NCBI GenBank assembly: GCA_034509425.1
Contig: JAVTVJ010000002.1
Location: 62,001 to 126,000, forward strand
Length of the DNA: 64,000 nt
Direction: 5' to 3'
From: Eopsaltria australis
Taxonomy: Eukaryota; Chordata; Aves; Passeriformes; Petroicidae
The notes under the pieces were generated by a model. It searched no databases and was not told the DNA's origin. It worked only from the letters and a program-made list of their open reading frames with translations. The position numbers and the translations under genes were made by a program. Positions 59,401 to 64,000 of the stretch are shown here, in pieces. Each line of letters starts with the position of its first letter. The stretch's first letter is position 1.

Positions 59401-61157
59401 GCTTTGTTTTGTTTAGGTTTTTCTGGTGTAGGCTTCTTAATCATGAAGTTAAAATATTATAACTAACATAGTTTTAACTAACTAAAATATTTTAACTAAC
59501 ATTTAATATTTTATGTTTGAAAGGGTTCTGTTTTAACAACTAACTCCAGAGGAAGAATTGGATGTTATTTCCCCCTTCTTTAAGATTTAGATCACAAACT
59601 AACAGACCAAATCTTCTAACAGAGCCAGACAGAGGAACATCAACCTCTGTCATATGTGGGTTTGTTCCATATTTATAATCTAAAAAAGACCCAAAAGGCA
59701 TACAGAAGATTATTCTCCATTCCTGTGTAGTCCTGATACATCTGAATGCTAAAGCATTTACATACATCTCCTAAAAGAATGACCTTATTCTGTTAAAGAC
59801 GTTATAATTGGATCCAAAAGCTTTAGGCACTAAAAAAGAGAATAAATTTATTTTAAAAAGGGAACCAAAGATGAGGTGCAGATTTACCAAACTCAGAACA
59901 ATGGTGGTTCAGTAGTTTTGCGATGCTTCTCAGAGCCAGAGACAGGAAGACATCCAAAGCATCTACACTGTTGCACACAAATACAGGATTTACTTACCAC
60001 CAATACAAGTTGTTCTCTAGTTGAGCACATGTGTAAAGAGCACAACAATGTAAAGAAACAATCCGTTCTCCCTGAAGCTCCGAGTATGTCTGTGCTGTGT
60101 GTTCTAATTTAGAGGCTACAGAGCTTAAAGTTTCATCTACCCATGTAGCAACCTAAGGCAGAAGGAAAGAAAGGATCAGAGAAGGTAGAGGGAAAAAAAG
60201 AAAAAGAAGAGTTGCACATCAGTTGCATCTTTAATGTAATATTTACTGGGTTTGAAAGGGGGAAAAACTGCATCACAAAACAAAGAATCCCCTACTATCT
60301 TTTCTTTCCCCAGAAGAGAGCTCTTCAGGATTGTTTTCCCCTCTATTTCCAGTCCTCAACCTTAACAAAAAAGGTTGGGAAAAAAAAGATAAACTTATCA
60401 TCAAGTATACAGCTGTGTTGGTGTCTCTACCAAATCAGTTTCAAGTTCACTGTAACTGGAATTAAAAGTGTATTTCAATAACTTATGTTACATCACTGAA
60501 AGCTTCAATGTACTTAGTTTTTCTACTAAACCTATACAGAACATTAACAAGCTTCTCTTTTCTCAAATCAGGTCAGTTTCTACTCTAACAGCAAAAAGTC
60601 AAGTGTCTCAGATAATCAGGTAAACCAGGTATGTTTTCACTGTTTCAGCTGTAAATCTGATAGATATCTTTTTTTAAAACTTTTTGCATTTCTACAAAAC
60701 ACCAGGAAGGAGGAAAAGAAATGAATGAGCAAACGAATTAAGTACTTTCTAGTGCAGATGAAGCTGAAGAAACAACTTCTCTGTAATACACTGCAAGCAA
60801 CTGAAAAAACCCAGCTTTGTCAAATTCAGCAACCAGCGAACATTTCATACCTTGTTATTTTCCGTGGCAACAGTTGCTCTAATACTATTTGCGGACAGAA
60901 GCACAATCTTTTCATTGGTTAACCCCAAGAACATGGCTCGTGGATGATGCAGGGAAGGATTCTTTAGAAACAAAAAAGTATTTTAGATACTCAAAGCATA
61001 GAAATAATTCTGAAGGGGAATATTTAAAGCTGTACAGTACCTGTGCATTTCTGTAAGGCTCTGATTCGCTCCACTTCCATTGATAGAGTTCTCCTTTACT
61101 ACTAACAGCCACGAGCTCAGAATATAGAGCTCCTATGGAAATAAACTTTGTTCCATC
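14286..61157 (-). CDS. UBR5: UBR5 (EDD1) gene, 50 coding exons covering the C-terminal ~2,430 residues
   Basis: Very large HECT-type E3 ubiquitin ligase of the N-degron/UBR family. It is nuclear and acts in protein quality control, DNA damage signalling and transcription, and builds K48 and branched chains. Fifty exons with matching phases run from DGTKFISIG to the C-terminal KTKNFGFV and stop. Counting back from human length 2,799, they cover residues 368-2799, and the catalytic Cys falls exactly at 2768 (ANTCISRL). Domains in order: RCC1-like region (exons 10-20), small beta-barrel (16-18), UBR box (27-29), acidic and serine-rich linkers (34-38), MLLE domain (50-51), HECT (52-59). The N-terminus with the UBA domain lies beyond the right edge. 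Three donors are GC. Exon 38 is one base short of the expected phase, so the reading frame is not strictly continuous as sequenced. Confidence 0.97.
15602..15687 (-). CDS. UBR5: UBR5 exon 58 (HECT)
   Basis: 86 bases, residues equivalent to 2701-2729, [20 protein letters not shown] to TERQDL. Part of the HECT C-lobe. Donor GTAAGT. Confidence 0.96.
16278..16422 (-). CDS. UBR5: UBR5 exon 57 (HECT)
   Basis: 145 bases, residues 2653-2701, [18 protein letters not shown] to [14 protein letters not shown]-lobe/C-lobe junction region. Donor GTATGA. Confidence 0.96.
17709..17822 (-). CDS. UBR5: UBR5 exon 56 (HECT)
   Basis: 38 codons, phase 0, residues 2615-2652, [20 protein letters not shown] to VVAEQPLH. 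Human has IPNGV where this has ISNGV. Acceptor ATAG, donor GTAAGT. Confidence 0.96.
18199..18354 (-). CDS. UBR5: UBR5 exon 55 (HECT)
   Basis: 52 codons, phase 0, residues 2563-2614, [20 protein letters not shown] to [15 protein letters not shown]-lobe. Human differs at two positions (SSDADAVFS versus STDADAVFA). Confidence 0.97.
19265..19349 (-). CDS. UBR5: UBR5 exon 54 (HECT)
   Basis: 85 bases, residues 2534-2562, [20 protein letters not shown] to LLGRK. Start of the conserved HECT N-lobe helices. Donor GTAAGT. Confidence 0.96.
19704..19879 (-). CDS. UBR5: UBR5 exon 53 (HECT start)
   Basis: 176 bases, residues 2476-2534. Starts [19 protein letters not shown], contains an acidic run (DDTDDGDDN), then [18 protein letters not shown] to NCFRNIG. 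The basic-acidic linker leads into the HECT fold. Confidence 0.96.
20175..20235 (-). CDS. UBR5: UBR5 exon 52
   Basis: Short exon of 61 bases, residues 2455-2475, [20 protein letters not shown]. It joins the MLLE domain to the HECT domain. Its acceptor has an 11-T tract and lies about 37 bases from the 3' end of a CR1 insertion. Confidence 0.95.
20272..20930 (-). mobile_element. CR1 LINE, 5'-truncated copy with 3' end
   Basis: Minus-strand sense. The 3' end shows the CR1 signature GGGGGTTGGAACTAGATGATC, then ACCCAAACCATTCTATCATT and decayed octamer repeats ending at about 20272. The ORF2 C-terminus is visible as [18 protein letters not shown] in a broken 129-codon frame. It is truncated near TGCAGAGAAGGACTTGATGG. 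This is the usual avian form. It lies in UBR5 intron 51, same orientation as the gene, abutting the exon 52 acceptor. Confidence 0.92.
21110..21240 (-). CDS. UBR5: UBR5 exon 51 (MLLE domain)
   Basis: 131 bases, residues 2412-2455, [20 protein letters not shown] to [11 protein letters not shown]. This is the core of the MLLE/PABC domain, which binds PAM2 peptides of PAIP proteins and folds back on the HECT N-lobe. The MLLEL signature is intact. Confidence 0.97.
21535..21679 (-). CDS. UBR5: UBR5 exon 50
   Basis: 145 bases, residues 2363-2411, [20 protein letters not shown] to [10 protein letters not shown]. The C-terminal part ([14 protein letters not shown]) begins the MLLE domain. Confidence 0.96.
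22197..22308 (-). CDS. UBR5: UBR5 exon 49 (RE/RD-rich)
   Basis: 112 bases, residues 2326-2363. [21 protein letters not shown] then [17 protein letters not shown] mixed-charge Arg-Glu/Asp run encoded by a purine-rich GAGAGAGA tract. Likely flexible and nuclear-speckle-like in composition. Confidence 0.95.
22888..23131 (-). CDS. UBR5: UBR5 exon 48
   Basis: 244 bases, residues 2245-2326. [20 protein letters not shown] to NANKGTHT, with conserved [20 protein letters not shown], the hallmark segment where the extended HECT region starts. Confidence 0.97.
23396..23494 (-). CDS. UBR5: UBR5 exon 47
   Basis: 33 codons, phase 0, residues 2212-2244, [20 protein letters not shown] to SRDLTLE. Acceptor TTTTAG, donor GTAAAA. 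Confidence 0.96.
23604..23724 (-). CDS. UBR5: UBR5 exon 46
   Basis: 121 bases, residues 2171-2211, [20 protein letters not shown] to [11 protein letters not shown]. Donor GTATGT. Confidence 0.96.
24350..24570 (-). CDS. UBR5: UBR5 exon 45
   Basis: 221 bases, residues 2098-2171, [20 protein letters not shown] to [13 protein letters not shown]. The middle ([19 protein letters not shown]) is the least conserved part, differing from human EEQPVLPEETESSKP. Confidence 0.96.
25147..25260 (-). CDS. UBR5: UBR5 exon 44
   Basis: 38 codons, phase 0, residues 2060-2097, [20 protein letters not shown] to VDRNCLE. Confidence 0.96.
25360..25532 (-). CDS. UBR5: UBR5 exon 43
   Basis: 173 bases, residues 2002-2059, [20 protein letters not shown] to ADQPHLLQ. 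Contains [16 protein letters not shown], a conserved block. Confidence 0.96.
26103..26176 (-). CDS. UBR5: UBR5 exon 42
   Basis: 74 bases, residues 1977-2002, [20 protein letters not shown] to TNQ. Uses a slightly unusual GTTAGT donor, required by the phase of exon 43. Confidence 0.94.
27946..28176 (-). CDS. UBR5: UBR5 exon 41
   Basis: 231 bases, residues 1900-1977, [20 protein letters not shown] to LDTPQLERK. Part of the central helical scaffold ([19 protein letters not shown]). Confidence 0.97.
28542..28753 (-). CDS. UBR5: UBR5 exon 40
   Basis: 212 bases, residues 1830-1900, [20 protein letters not shown] to SLRTLEGR. Acceptor CTATAG, donor GTATTA. Confidence 0.97.
28754..30782 (-). other. 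UBR5: UBR5 intron 39
   Basis: 2 kb intron. A pyrimidine-rich stretch lies at about 28.97-29.65 kb, a 148-codon plus-strand frame at 29746-30192 matches nothing known, and an old CR1 tail lies at about 30.34-30.65 kb. Confidence 0.75.
30340..30655 (+). mobile_element. Degraded CR1 LINE 3' fragment
   Basis: Plus-strand sense, antisense to UBR5. AAGAGGCTGAGAATGCTGGG, CAAACTCAGGAGGATCC, the AATCTTCTTTCAC region and GGAATCTCCATCCTTGGAGA follow the order of CR1 ORF2 C-terminal sequence (GAGGCTGAGGGAGCTGGGG ... CACCATCCTTGGAGG). Many differences make it much older than the copy at 20.3-20.9 kb. Confidence 0.7.
30783..31051 (-). CDS. UBR5: UBR5 exon 39
   Basis: 269 bases, residues 1740-1829, [20 protein letters not shown] to TYQDAVNLQ. 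Contains a seven-alanine run ([13 protein letters not shown]). It needs one base from the previous exon to complete its first codon, which exon 38 as sequenced does not supply cleanly. Confidence 0.95.
31396..31652 (-). CDS. UBR5: UBR5 exon 38 (Ser/Asp-rich; one base short)
   Basis: 257 bases read from [20 protein letters not shown] through [20 protein letters not shown] to TAPSSTST, residues about 1654-1740. It ends CAG before GCAAGT, a GC donor. The homologous human exon is 258 bases. The missing base is near 31399-31408, where the sequence reads TCAACCCAGCAG and a human-like form would have one more base (ACNCCAGCAG). As sequenced, splicing at the GC site breaks frame. Two downstream GT sites, at 31391-31392 and 31385-31386, would restore it with one or three extra residues. 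The exon itself is certain; the 3' edge is not. Confidence 0.85.
32280..32411 (-). CDS. UBR5: UBR5 exon 37
   Basis: 132 bases, residues 1610-1654, [20 protein letters not shown] to TAATAGSEA. Acidic/serine-rich linker. Donor GTACAC, needed by phase. Confidence 0.96.
33444..33555 (-). CDS. UBR5: UBR5 exon 36 (acidic/His-rich tract)
   Basis: 112 bases, residues 1573-1610. [20 protein letters not shown] then [17 protein letters not shown]. An extremely acidic His/Asp/Glu segment, conserved with human and probably disordered. Confidence 0.96.
34151..34274 (-). CDS. UBR5: UBR5 exon 35
   Basis: 124 bases, residues 1531-1572, [20 protein letters not shown] to IVSADVEE. The acceptor AAG is followed six bases later by a second in-phase TAG that would drop two serines. 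Confidence 0.95.
34421..34660 (-). CDS. UBR5: UBR5 exon 34
   Basis: 240 bases, residues 1451-1531, [20 protein letters not shown] to [10 protein letters not shown] helical repeat end followed by a proline/serine linker. Confidence 0.97.
35170..35330 (-). CDS. UBR5: UBR5 exon 33
   Basis: 161 bases, residues 1398-1451, [20 protein letters not shown] to MASSKKK. Central helical scaffold; donor GTAAGT. Confidence 0.97.
35556..35685 (-). CDS. UBR5: UBR5 exon 32
   Basis: 130 bases, residues 1354-1397, [20 protein letters not shown] to KCTADIL. The acceptor AAG is followed by an in-phase TAG six bases on that would drop Leu-Ser. Confidence 0.96.
35785..35911 (-). CDS. UBR5: UBR5 exon 31
   Basis: 127 bases, residues 1312-1354, [20 protein letters not shown] to GSQENKD. 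Donor GTGTGT, required by the exon 32 phase. Confidence 0.96.
36006..36124 (-). CDS. UBR5: UBR5 exon 30
   Basis: 119 bases, residues 1272-1312, [20 protein letters not shown] to NRKTANPE. The intron before it starts with GC. Confidence 0.96.
36224..36370 (-). CDS. UBR5: UBR5 exon 29 (end of UBR box)
   Basis: 147 bases, residues 1223-1272, [20 protein letters not shown] to NLVTMPNS. It carries the last zinc-binding Cys cluster ([10 protein letters not shown]) of the UBR box. The donor is CAG then GCAAGT, so this is a GC-AG intron with clean phase. Confidence 0.96.
37279..37370 (-). CDS. UBR5: UBR5 exon 28 (UBR box core)
   Basis: 92 bases, residues 1193-1223, [20 protein letters not shown] to KGHDC. 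The zinc-binding Cys/His pattern of the UBR box, which binds N-degron peptides, is complete here. Confidence 0.97.
37794..37942 (-). CDS. UBR5: UBR5 exon 27 (start of UBR box)
   Basis: 149 bases, residues 1143-1192, [20 protein letters not shown] to [10 protein letters not shown]. Contains [10 protein letters not shown], the first zinc ligands. Human has EISSSEKEED at the start. Confidence 0.96.
38732..38829 (-). CDS. UBR5: UBR5 exon 26
   Basis: 98 bases, residues 1110-1143, [20 protein letters not shown] to AQKIAK. Ankyrin-like helical pair upstream of the UBR box. Confidence 0.96.
39153..39276 (-). CDS. UBR5: UBR5 exon 25
   Basis: 124 bases, residues 1069-1110, [20 protein letters not shown] to YLRELLSA. 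Donor GTAAGG. Confidence 0.96.
39696..39791 (-). CDS. UBR5: UBR5 exon 24
   Basis: 96 bases, residues 1037-1069, [20 protein letters not shown] to STSTIP. Low-complexity Gly/Thr linker conserved with human. Confidence 0.96.
40180..40331 (-). CDS. UBR5: UBR5 exon 23
   Basis: 152 bases, residues 986-1037, [20 protein letters not shown] to [11 protein letters not shown] basic helix followed by a proline-rich segment. Confidence 0.96.
41242..41368 (-). CDS. UBR5: UBR5 exon 22
   Basis: 127 bases, residues 944-986, [20 protein letters not shown] to [10 protein letters not shown]. Donor GTAAAC. Confidence 0.96.
41450..41475 (-). repeat. 26-base poly(A) tract (poly-T on plus strand)
   Basis: An uninterrupted run of 26 T on the plus strand. 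On the minus strand it is poly(A) preceded about 36 bases upstream by AATAAA, the arrangement left by a reverse-transcribed polyadenylated RNA. No target-site duplication was found. Confidence 0.8.
41628..41765. repeat. A/C-rich low-complexity tract
   Basis: Runs of CAAA, AAAC and ACACAC. Its complement gives a highly hydrophobic open frame (minus 41499-41792) that is not a real membrane protein. Confidence 0.8.
44225..44300. repeat. Ancient MIR/L2-type repeat fragment
   Basis: CCCCCATTTTATAAATAGGG then ATATGAGGAACAATTAAG resembles the shared MIR/L2 tail (CCCATTTTACAGATGAGGAAACTGAGG). Short and degraded. Confidence 0.4.
45113..45323 (-). CDS. UBR5: UBR5 exon 21
   Basis: 211 bases, residues 874-944, [20 protein letters not shown] to ETKEEE. 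Helical segment after the propeller. LGHRCDGN replaces human ISHRCDGN. Confidence 0.97.
46435..46632 (-). CDS. UBR5: UBR5 exon 20
   Basis: 66 codons, phase 0, residues 808-873, [20 protein letters not shown] to [10 protein letters not shown]. Last blade of the RCC1-like region. Confidence 0.97.
47454..47608 (-). CDS. UBR5: UBR5 exon 19
   Basis: 155 bases, residues 756-807, [20 protein letters not shown] to VAIFTAGQ. Acceptor GAAG is weak in pyrimidines but is required by phase. Confidence 0.95.
47813..47924 (-). CDS. UBR5: UBR5 exon 18
   Basis: 112 bases, residues 719-756, [20 protein letters not shown] to AVNVDSK. Donor GTAAGT. Confidence 0.96.
48022..48165 (-). CDS. UBR5: UBR5 exon 17 (small beta-barrel)
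   Basis: 48 codons, phase 0, residues 671-718, [20 protein letters not shown] to LLRIDELQ. The [16 protein letters not shown] motif formed with exon 16 looks like the small beta-barrel reported in UBR5 structures. The Ser/Asn stretch differs from human. Confidence 0.96.
48440..48705 (-). mobile_element. Ancient CR1-family fragment (turtle/crocodile-like subfamily)
   Basis: The plus strand reads AATAGCCTGGATAGACCT, then a TTAATTTACGCAATCACTTT-like block, TGTGGCAATGAATTCCAAAC and GTGCCCATTAGTTCTTATAC in that order. This is the complement of the 3' part of the old amniote CR1 type common in turtles and crocodiles. Highly diverged, hence old. Confidence 0.6.
51226..51691 (+). pseudogene. Coding-like, disrupted plus-strand stretch; possible processed pseudogene
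   Basis: One frame from about 51226 reads [13 protein letters not shown], then [20 protein letters not shown] and [15 protein letters not shown]. Near the A-run at 51388 the open frame continues one base over as [40 protein letters not shown] and [13 protein letters not shown] to a stop at 51689-51691. An AATAAA lies about 50 bases after the stop. Composition looks protein-coding (Lys/Gln/Glu-rich), yet I do not recognise a parent gene, there is no poly(A) tail, and chance is possible. Confidence 0.3.
53610..53780. repeat. Possible ancient MIR/L2-type fragment
   Basis: GAACAGTCTCTGTACTTAAA then AATCTTAGGATCTAAAACAAG and GGGACTTTCCCAAAGCTGG recall the ACAGTCCCTGCCCTAAAGAG ... TTACAATCTAAA ... 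GACTTGCCCAAGGTC pattern of old MIR/L2-like repeats. Weak. Confidence 0.3.
54714..54826 (-). CDS. UBR5: UBR5 exon 16
   Basis: 113 bases, residues 633-670, [20 protein letters not shown] to [11 protein letters not shown]. Starts with a basic cluster. The donor is GTTTGT, weaker than the others, ahead of the longest intron. Confidence 0.94.
56388..56497 (-). CDS. UBR5: UBR5 exon 15
   Basis: 110 bases, residues 596-633, [20 protein letters not shown] to [10 protein letters not shown]. Pro/Ser-rich disordered loop. Donor GTAAGT. Confidence 0.96.
57267..57451 (-). CDS. UBR5: UBR5 exon 14
   Basis: 185 bases, residues 535-596, [20 protein letters not shown] to [12 protein letters not shown]1-like region. 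Preceded by a GC-AG intron. Confidence 0.97.
57928..58045 (-). CDS. UBR5: UBR5 exon 13
   Basis: 118 bases, residues 495-534, [20 protein letters not shown] to MPNITVGTQ. Contains the basic [16 protein letters not shown] stretch, a likely nuclear localisation signal. The donor is CAG then GCAAGT: a GC-AG intron in clean phase. Confidence 0.96.
59998..60152 (-). CDS. UBR5: UBR5 exon 12
   Basis: 155 bases, residues 444-495, [20 protein letters not shown] to [13 protein letters not shown]1-like region. ENNLYWW replaces human ENSLYWW. Confidence 0.96.
60851..60961 (-). CDS. UBR5: UBR5 exon 11
   Basis: 37 codons, phase 0, residues 407-443, [20 protein letters not shown] to [12 protein letters not shown] replaces human RAT. 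Donor GTATGA. Confidence 0.96.
61041..61157 (-). CDS. UBR5: UBR5 exon 10 (first in window)
   Basis: 39 codons, phase 0, residues 368-406, [20 protein letters not shown] to [12 protein letters not shown]1-like propeller blade. Human reads [14 protein letters not shown]. Exon number assumes 59 exons as in human. Confidence 0.96.
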
Positions 61158-64000
61158 CTACAAACACAGAAATACAAAGCCTAAGACAATGATATTATAA
61201 ATGCATCTATAAAAACATATAAATGCAAAAAAATGAACATGAAATTGTTTTTTCTTAGAGAACTCATGAATGCTGAACCTGAAAATAAAGATATATCCAC
61301 ACTGTCTAAATATCAGCATGCCCCCACACACAAAGCATCATTGCTTCTGATGAAATGAGGGAAGAAAGAAATAGGTATTATTACCCTGAACTTTAGCAAT
61401 AGCATAATACATGACAACTAACTTGGACAGTTTATTAAGAGCTTACACAGTGCTTTAAGAACACAACACTGCTCATAAAATTAAAGATGAGAAGATCTCT
61501 TGACTTGTGACAATGGTAAAAAAAGTTTCTGCTTGAAATTCTGGTTGTTTGAAATTAACAAAAAAGCAACATAATTCCATTATTTCATTGCTAAGTATAG
61601 TCAGATATGTACAGGTATCTTCCAAGCTACCCAAGAAATCAATTATCAAATCCACTGTTTCATCAGTTAAACAATTCTTATATTTCACTTCTGAAAGTAA
61701 GTAATTGCAAGCAATGTCAAGTTTTAAAAAAAATCAGTATTCTACATGTCTCAATAATGCATCACTATAACCTGACATGCTGGAAAAGTTTCTAATTATT
61801 GGTTATTCCTCTTGCCCTTTTCCCCTTTTTAATATTTTATCAAAACCCATATGGTATAGTTCTACTACTTACATAGCATCACTTCGTTCATTTGCTTCAT
61901 CCTATACCTACATGGACCTCACAGGTCTGATTTCATCCCTCTTAGATTGGGTTTTGTACCAGTGCTGCTGCAACTGCAATGTTACAATCTCACTTTTGCA
62001 AATTCCTGCTCCTCCTTGCATTGAAATGGATCTCAAACCACAGAGAATTTGAGTGATTTCACAAAACATTAAATTGTTTACTGAGAAACATTTGTAATGT
62101 TTCATTGCTCCTCAGCAAGTGCAGCTATAGGACAAACATGTTCTTCCTTAAGTTCCTTACTAATAATATCTCAATTTTTTCTTCCACTTACAGATTCACA
62201 AAAAATGAAAAAAAAAAACCCCAACTTCAACTAGCATAAAATCAAATGCTGTCTTCTAGAACTGCAGATCTAAAGAGGTACATGGTATCTAGTCCTCTCT
62301 GCAATGGTTATCTCCCAGATCAGTATTTTTAACTGACTCTCAGATTACAATATGCCACATTTAAGTACTTCAACCATCTGAGGTGAAACTGAACTCAGTC
62401 AGCCATTTCAAAAGTCCCACTATCCAGTACATTTACCTGTCCTCTAAATTAGAAGACTTTTCCTCACAGAAGCTTAGAAGTGGGAACATTTTCAATTTCC
62501 TAAGTCTGGATTTACACTATTTTTTTACTGTTTTCATGCCCAGAAGTGCGCATTCCAAAAGGCGTGAATGTGTCCTTGAGTGACACAGGATTCATTCAGT
62601 ACAGCTCTTACCAAATGCTCACCAATATTTCGGGAAAAAGAAAAGCAGAAGGAGGAAACGACAGAAGCAATCACATTTATATCCTGGTAAAGAGGTTCTA
62701 GAATTAGTTAAATCACTAGAGAACTATTTTGCTCAGGAGGGCATCTACCAACACAGCACAGAAATAACACAAATACTAACCCACATCATGATTATTAATA
62801 CATGCCATGGCATAAACATTGCACATTCTGAGAAAGAACTGTCATCAAAACCTACTGTAATCTAATGAGATGCATCTCTCCTTCACCAGCATAGGTGAAT
62901 CTTCAGAAGTTAGCTGGCCTAATGCCTCAGAGTTAAGTATGGAAAGCAATTAATTTTTGCTCCAAGACACTCTAATTTTGACTTTTCATCTTCCTAACAT
63001 ATCTCTGATAAACAAACAGCTTTGTATCGGAAGCTGAATATTACAGAGAGCTGCCAGTCAAAATTTTTCCCTCCCTTCCATCAAAATATTAGCAGTTGTG
63101 ACCTAAGTGCTTCAGGATCAATGCTACATTCACCTCCAGAGAGCCATTCAACCAACTGCCCAGAGACGCACAAACAACACAATAGCTCTGCTTCTGTAAA
63201 CCTGAGACTCGTGTTCAACTACAAATTCTGATTTCATACCAGAGAAATTAACACACTTGAAGATGATGCAGACTACTGACAAAATCTTAGTATCTCAACA
63301 GCTAAGCAGAACATACCTACTTGAAAAAACTAATGGCTTGGTTTGCACCTAACTGCAGTCAAACAGGGAAAAAGCAGTCATACTTGCCATTACTCCACTA
63401 CAGAGTGGCTCTGATACACACGGCACAAGGCTGATACAGTGCAAGCGTAGAACTACAGTGCAACAAGATTTGAAGTATCACAAGAATGTACTCATTGACT
63501 TCGATTCCTGAGCAGCTGATGACATTTATTTGGTGGAAAAAACTCAGTACCTGCACAACATGTCTATACACCATCAGTCTCAGACTGTCAGTGAAACTGA
63601 TGCATTTGGGAACACTATCAGCTTTCCAAAAGTTTCACCCATGCCTCTCAGGCTGGTACTTCATCTCCCACAAACTAAAGTTAACCACCCTCAGCACAGC
63701 CTACTACAGAGTTCTGTCCCAAATGCTAAAGGTCAAAATAATGAAAAACGAAGGAAAAACATTTGCAAACATGACTGGTTCTTTTGTAGTGGTTTTTTTG
63801 TGTGCTTTAACTTGCCCCCTAGCTTTACTGTCTTTTCCATTAACATTTCAAGACCTCCTTCCTATTTTCCAAAACTGAAGAAACATCTGAAGTGACCTCT
63901 CTGCTAAACCATCTCACTCAGGATTTTCACCTTGAAGAGTTTCTGTTGGAAAATACTACCAACAAAAATTCATACTGGAGTTACAGCAAGAAAGACACAC
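61158..64000 (-). other. UBR5: UBR5 intron 9 (partial)
   Basis: No coding exon found. I looked for the expected LQWWPDK end of the previous exon on the minus strand and did not find it, so exon 9 lies beyond the right edge. Plus-strand frames of 121-130 codons near 63.5-63.9 kb look like chance. Confidence 0.75.

Larger units (their letters stand above)
54827..60850 (-). other. UBR5: UBR5 introns between exons 16 and 11 (non-coding parts)
   Basis: Introns 54827-56387, 56498-57266, 57452-57927, 58046-59997 and 60153-60850. AT-rich, with short homopolymer and GTTTT runs (for example near 59.39 kb). No repeat family or exon recognised. Confidence 0.7.

Overview
The window is vertebrate nuclear DNA, almost certainly from a bird. 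It has interspersed coding exons with canonical splice sites, an unmethylated-type CpG island, several CR1 LINE remnants of avian type, an avian-type solo LTR and compact introns. Two genes account for nearly all coding sequence, and both are read from the minus strand. They are RRM2B (the p53-inducible small subunit of ribonucleotide reductase) and UBR5 (EDD1, a giant HECT-type E3 ubiquitin ligase). The two are also neighbours, in the same orientation, on human chromosome 8q22.3, so this is conserved vertebrate synteny.

Layout from left to right: positions 1-8.3 kb hold the first five coding exons of RRM2B. Exon 5 is leftmost, exon 1 lies in the CpG island at about 7.66-8.27 kb, and the gene's 3' half is outside the window. 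About 8.3-13.3 kb is intergenic, with a TA-rich microsatellite and an old MIR/L2-like fragment. About 13.34-14.29 kb is the UBR5 3' UTR. From 14.29 kb to 61.16 kb there are 50 consecutive UBR5 coding exons (10-59 if the human total of 59 applies). They encode residues equivalent to human 368-2799: the C-terminal part of the RCC1-like region, the small beta-barrel region, the UBR box, the acidic and serine-rich linkers, the MLLE domain and the whole HECT domain with its catalytic cysteine. From 61.16 kb to the right edge I see only intron.

I placed every exon by reading the minus strand, checking splice sites and confirming that codon phases join. The summed UBR5 coding length is exactly one base short of a multiple of three. 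The missing base localises to exon 38, next to a GC donor. Three UBR5 introns start with GC instead of GT.

RRM2B supplies deoxynucleotides for DNA repair and mitochondrial DNA synthesis. UBR5 is a nuclear ubiquitin ligase acting in DNA damage signalling and protein quality control. Nothing here indicates co-regulation beyond adjacency. I found no new multi-gene system. The items most worth checking are the exon 38 anomaly, the GC-AG introns, a CR1 copy abutting a splice acceptor, a candidate p53 element in RRM2B intron 1, and a coding-like plus-strand stretch near 51.3-51.7 kb.
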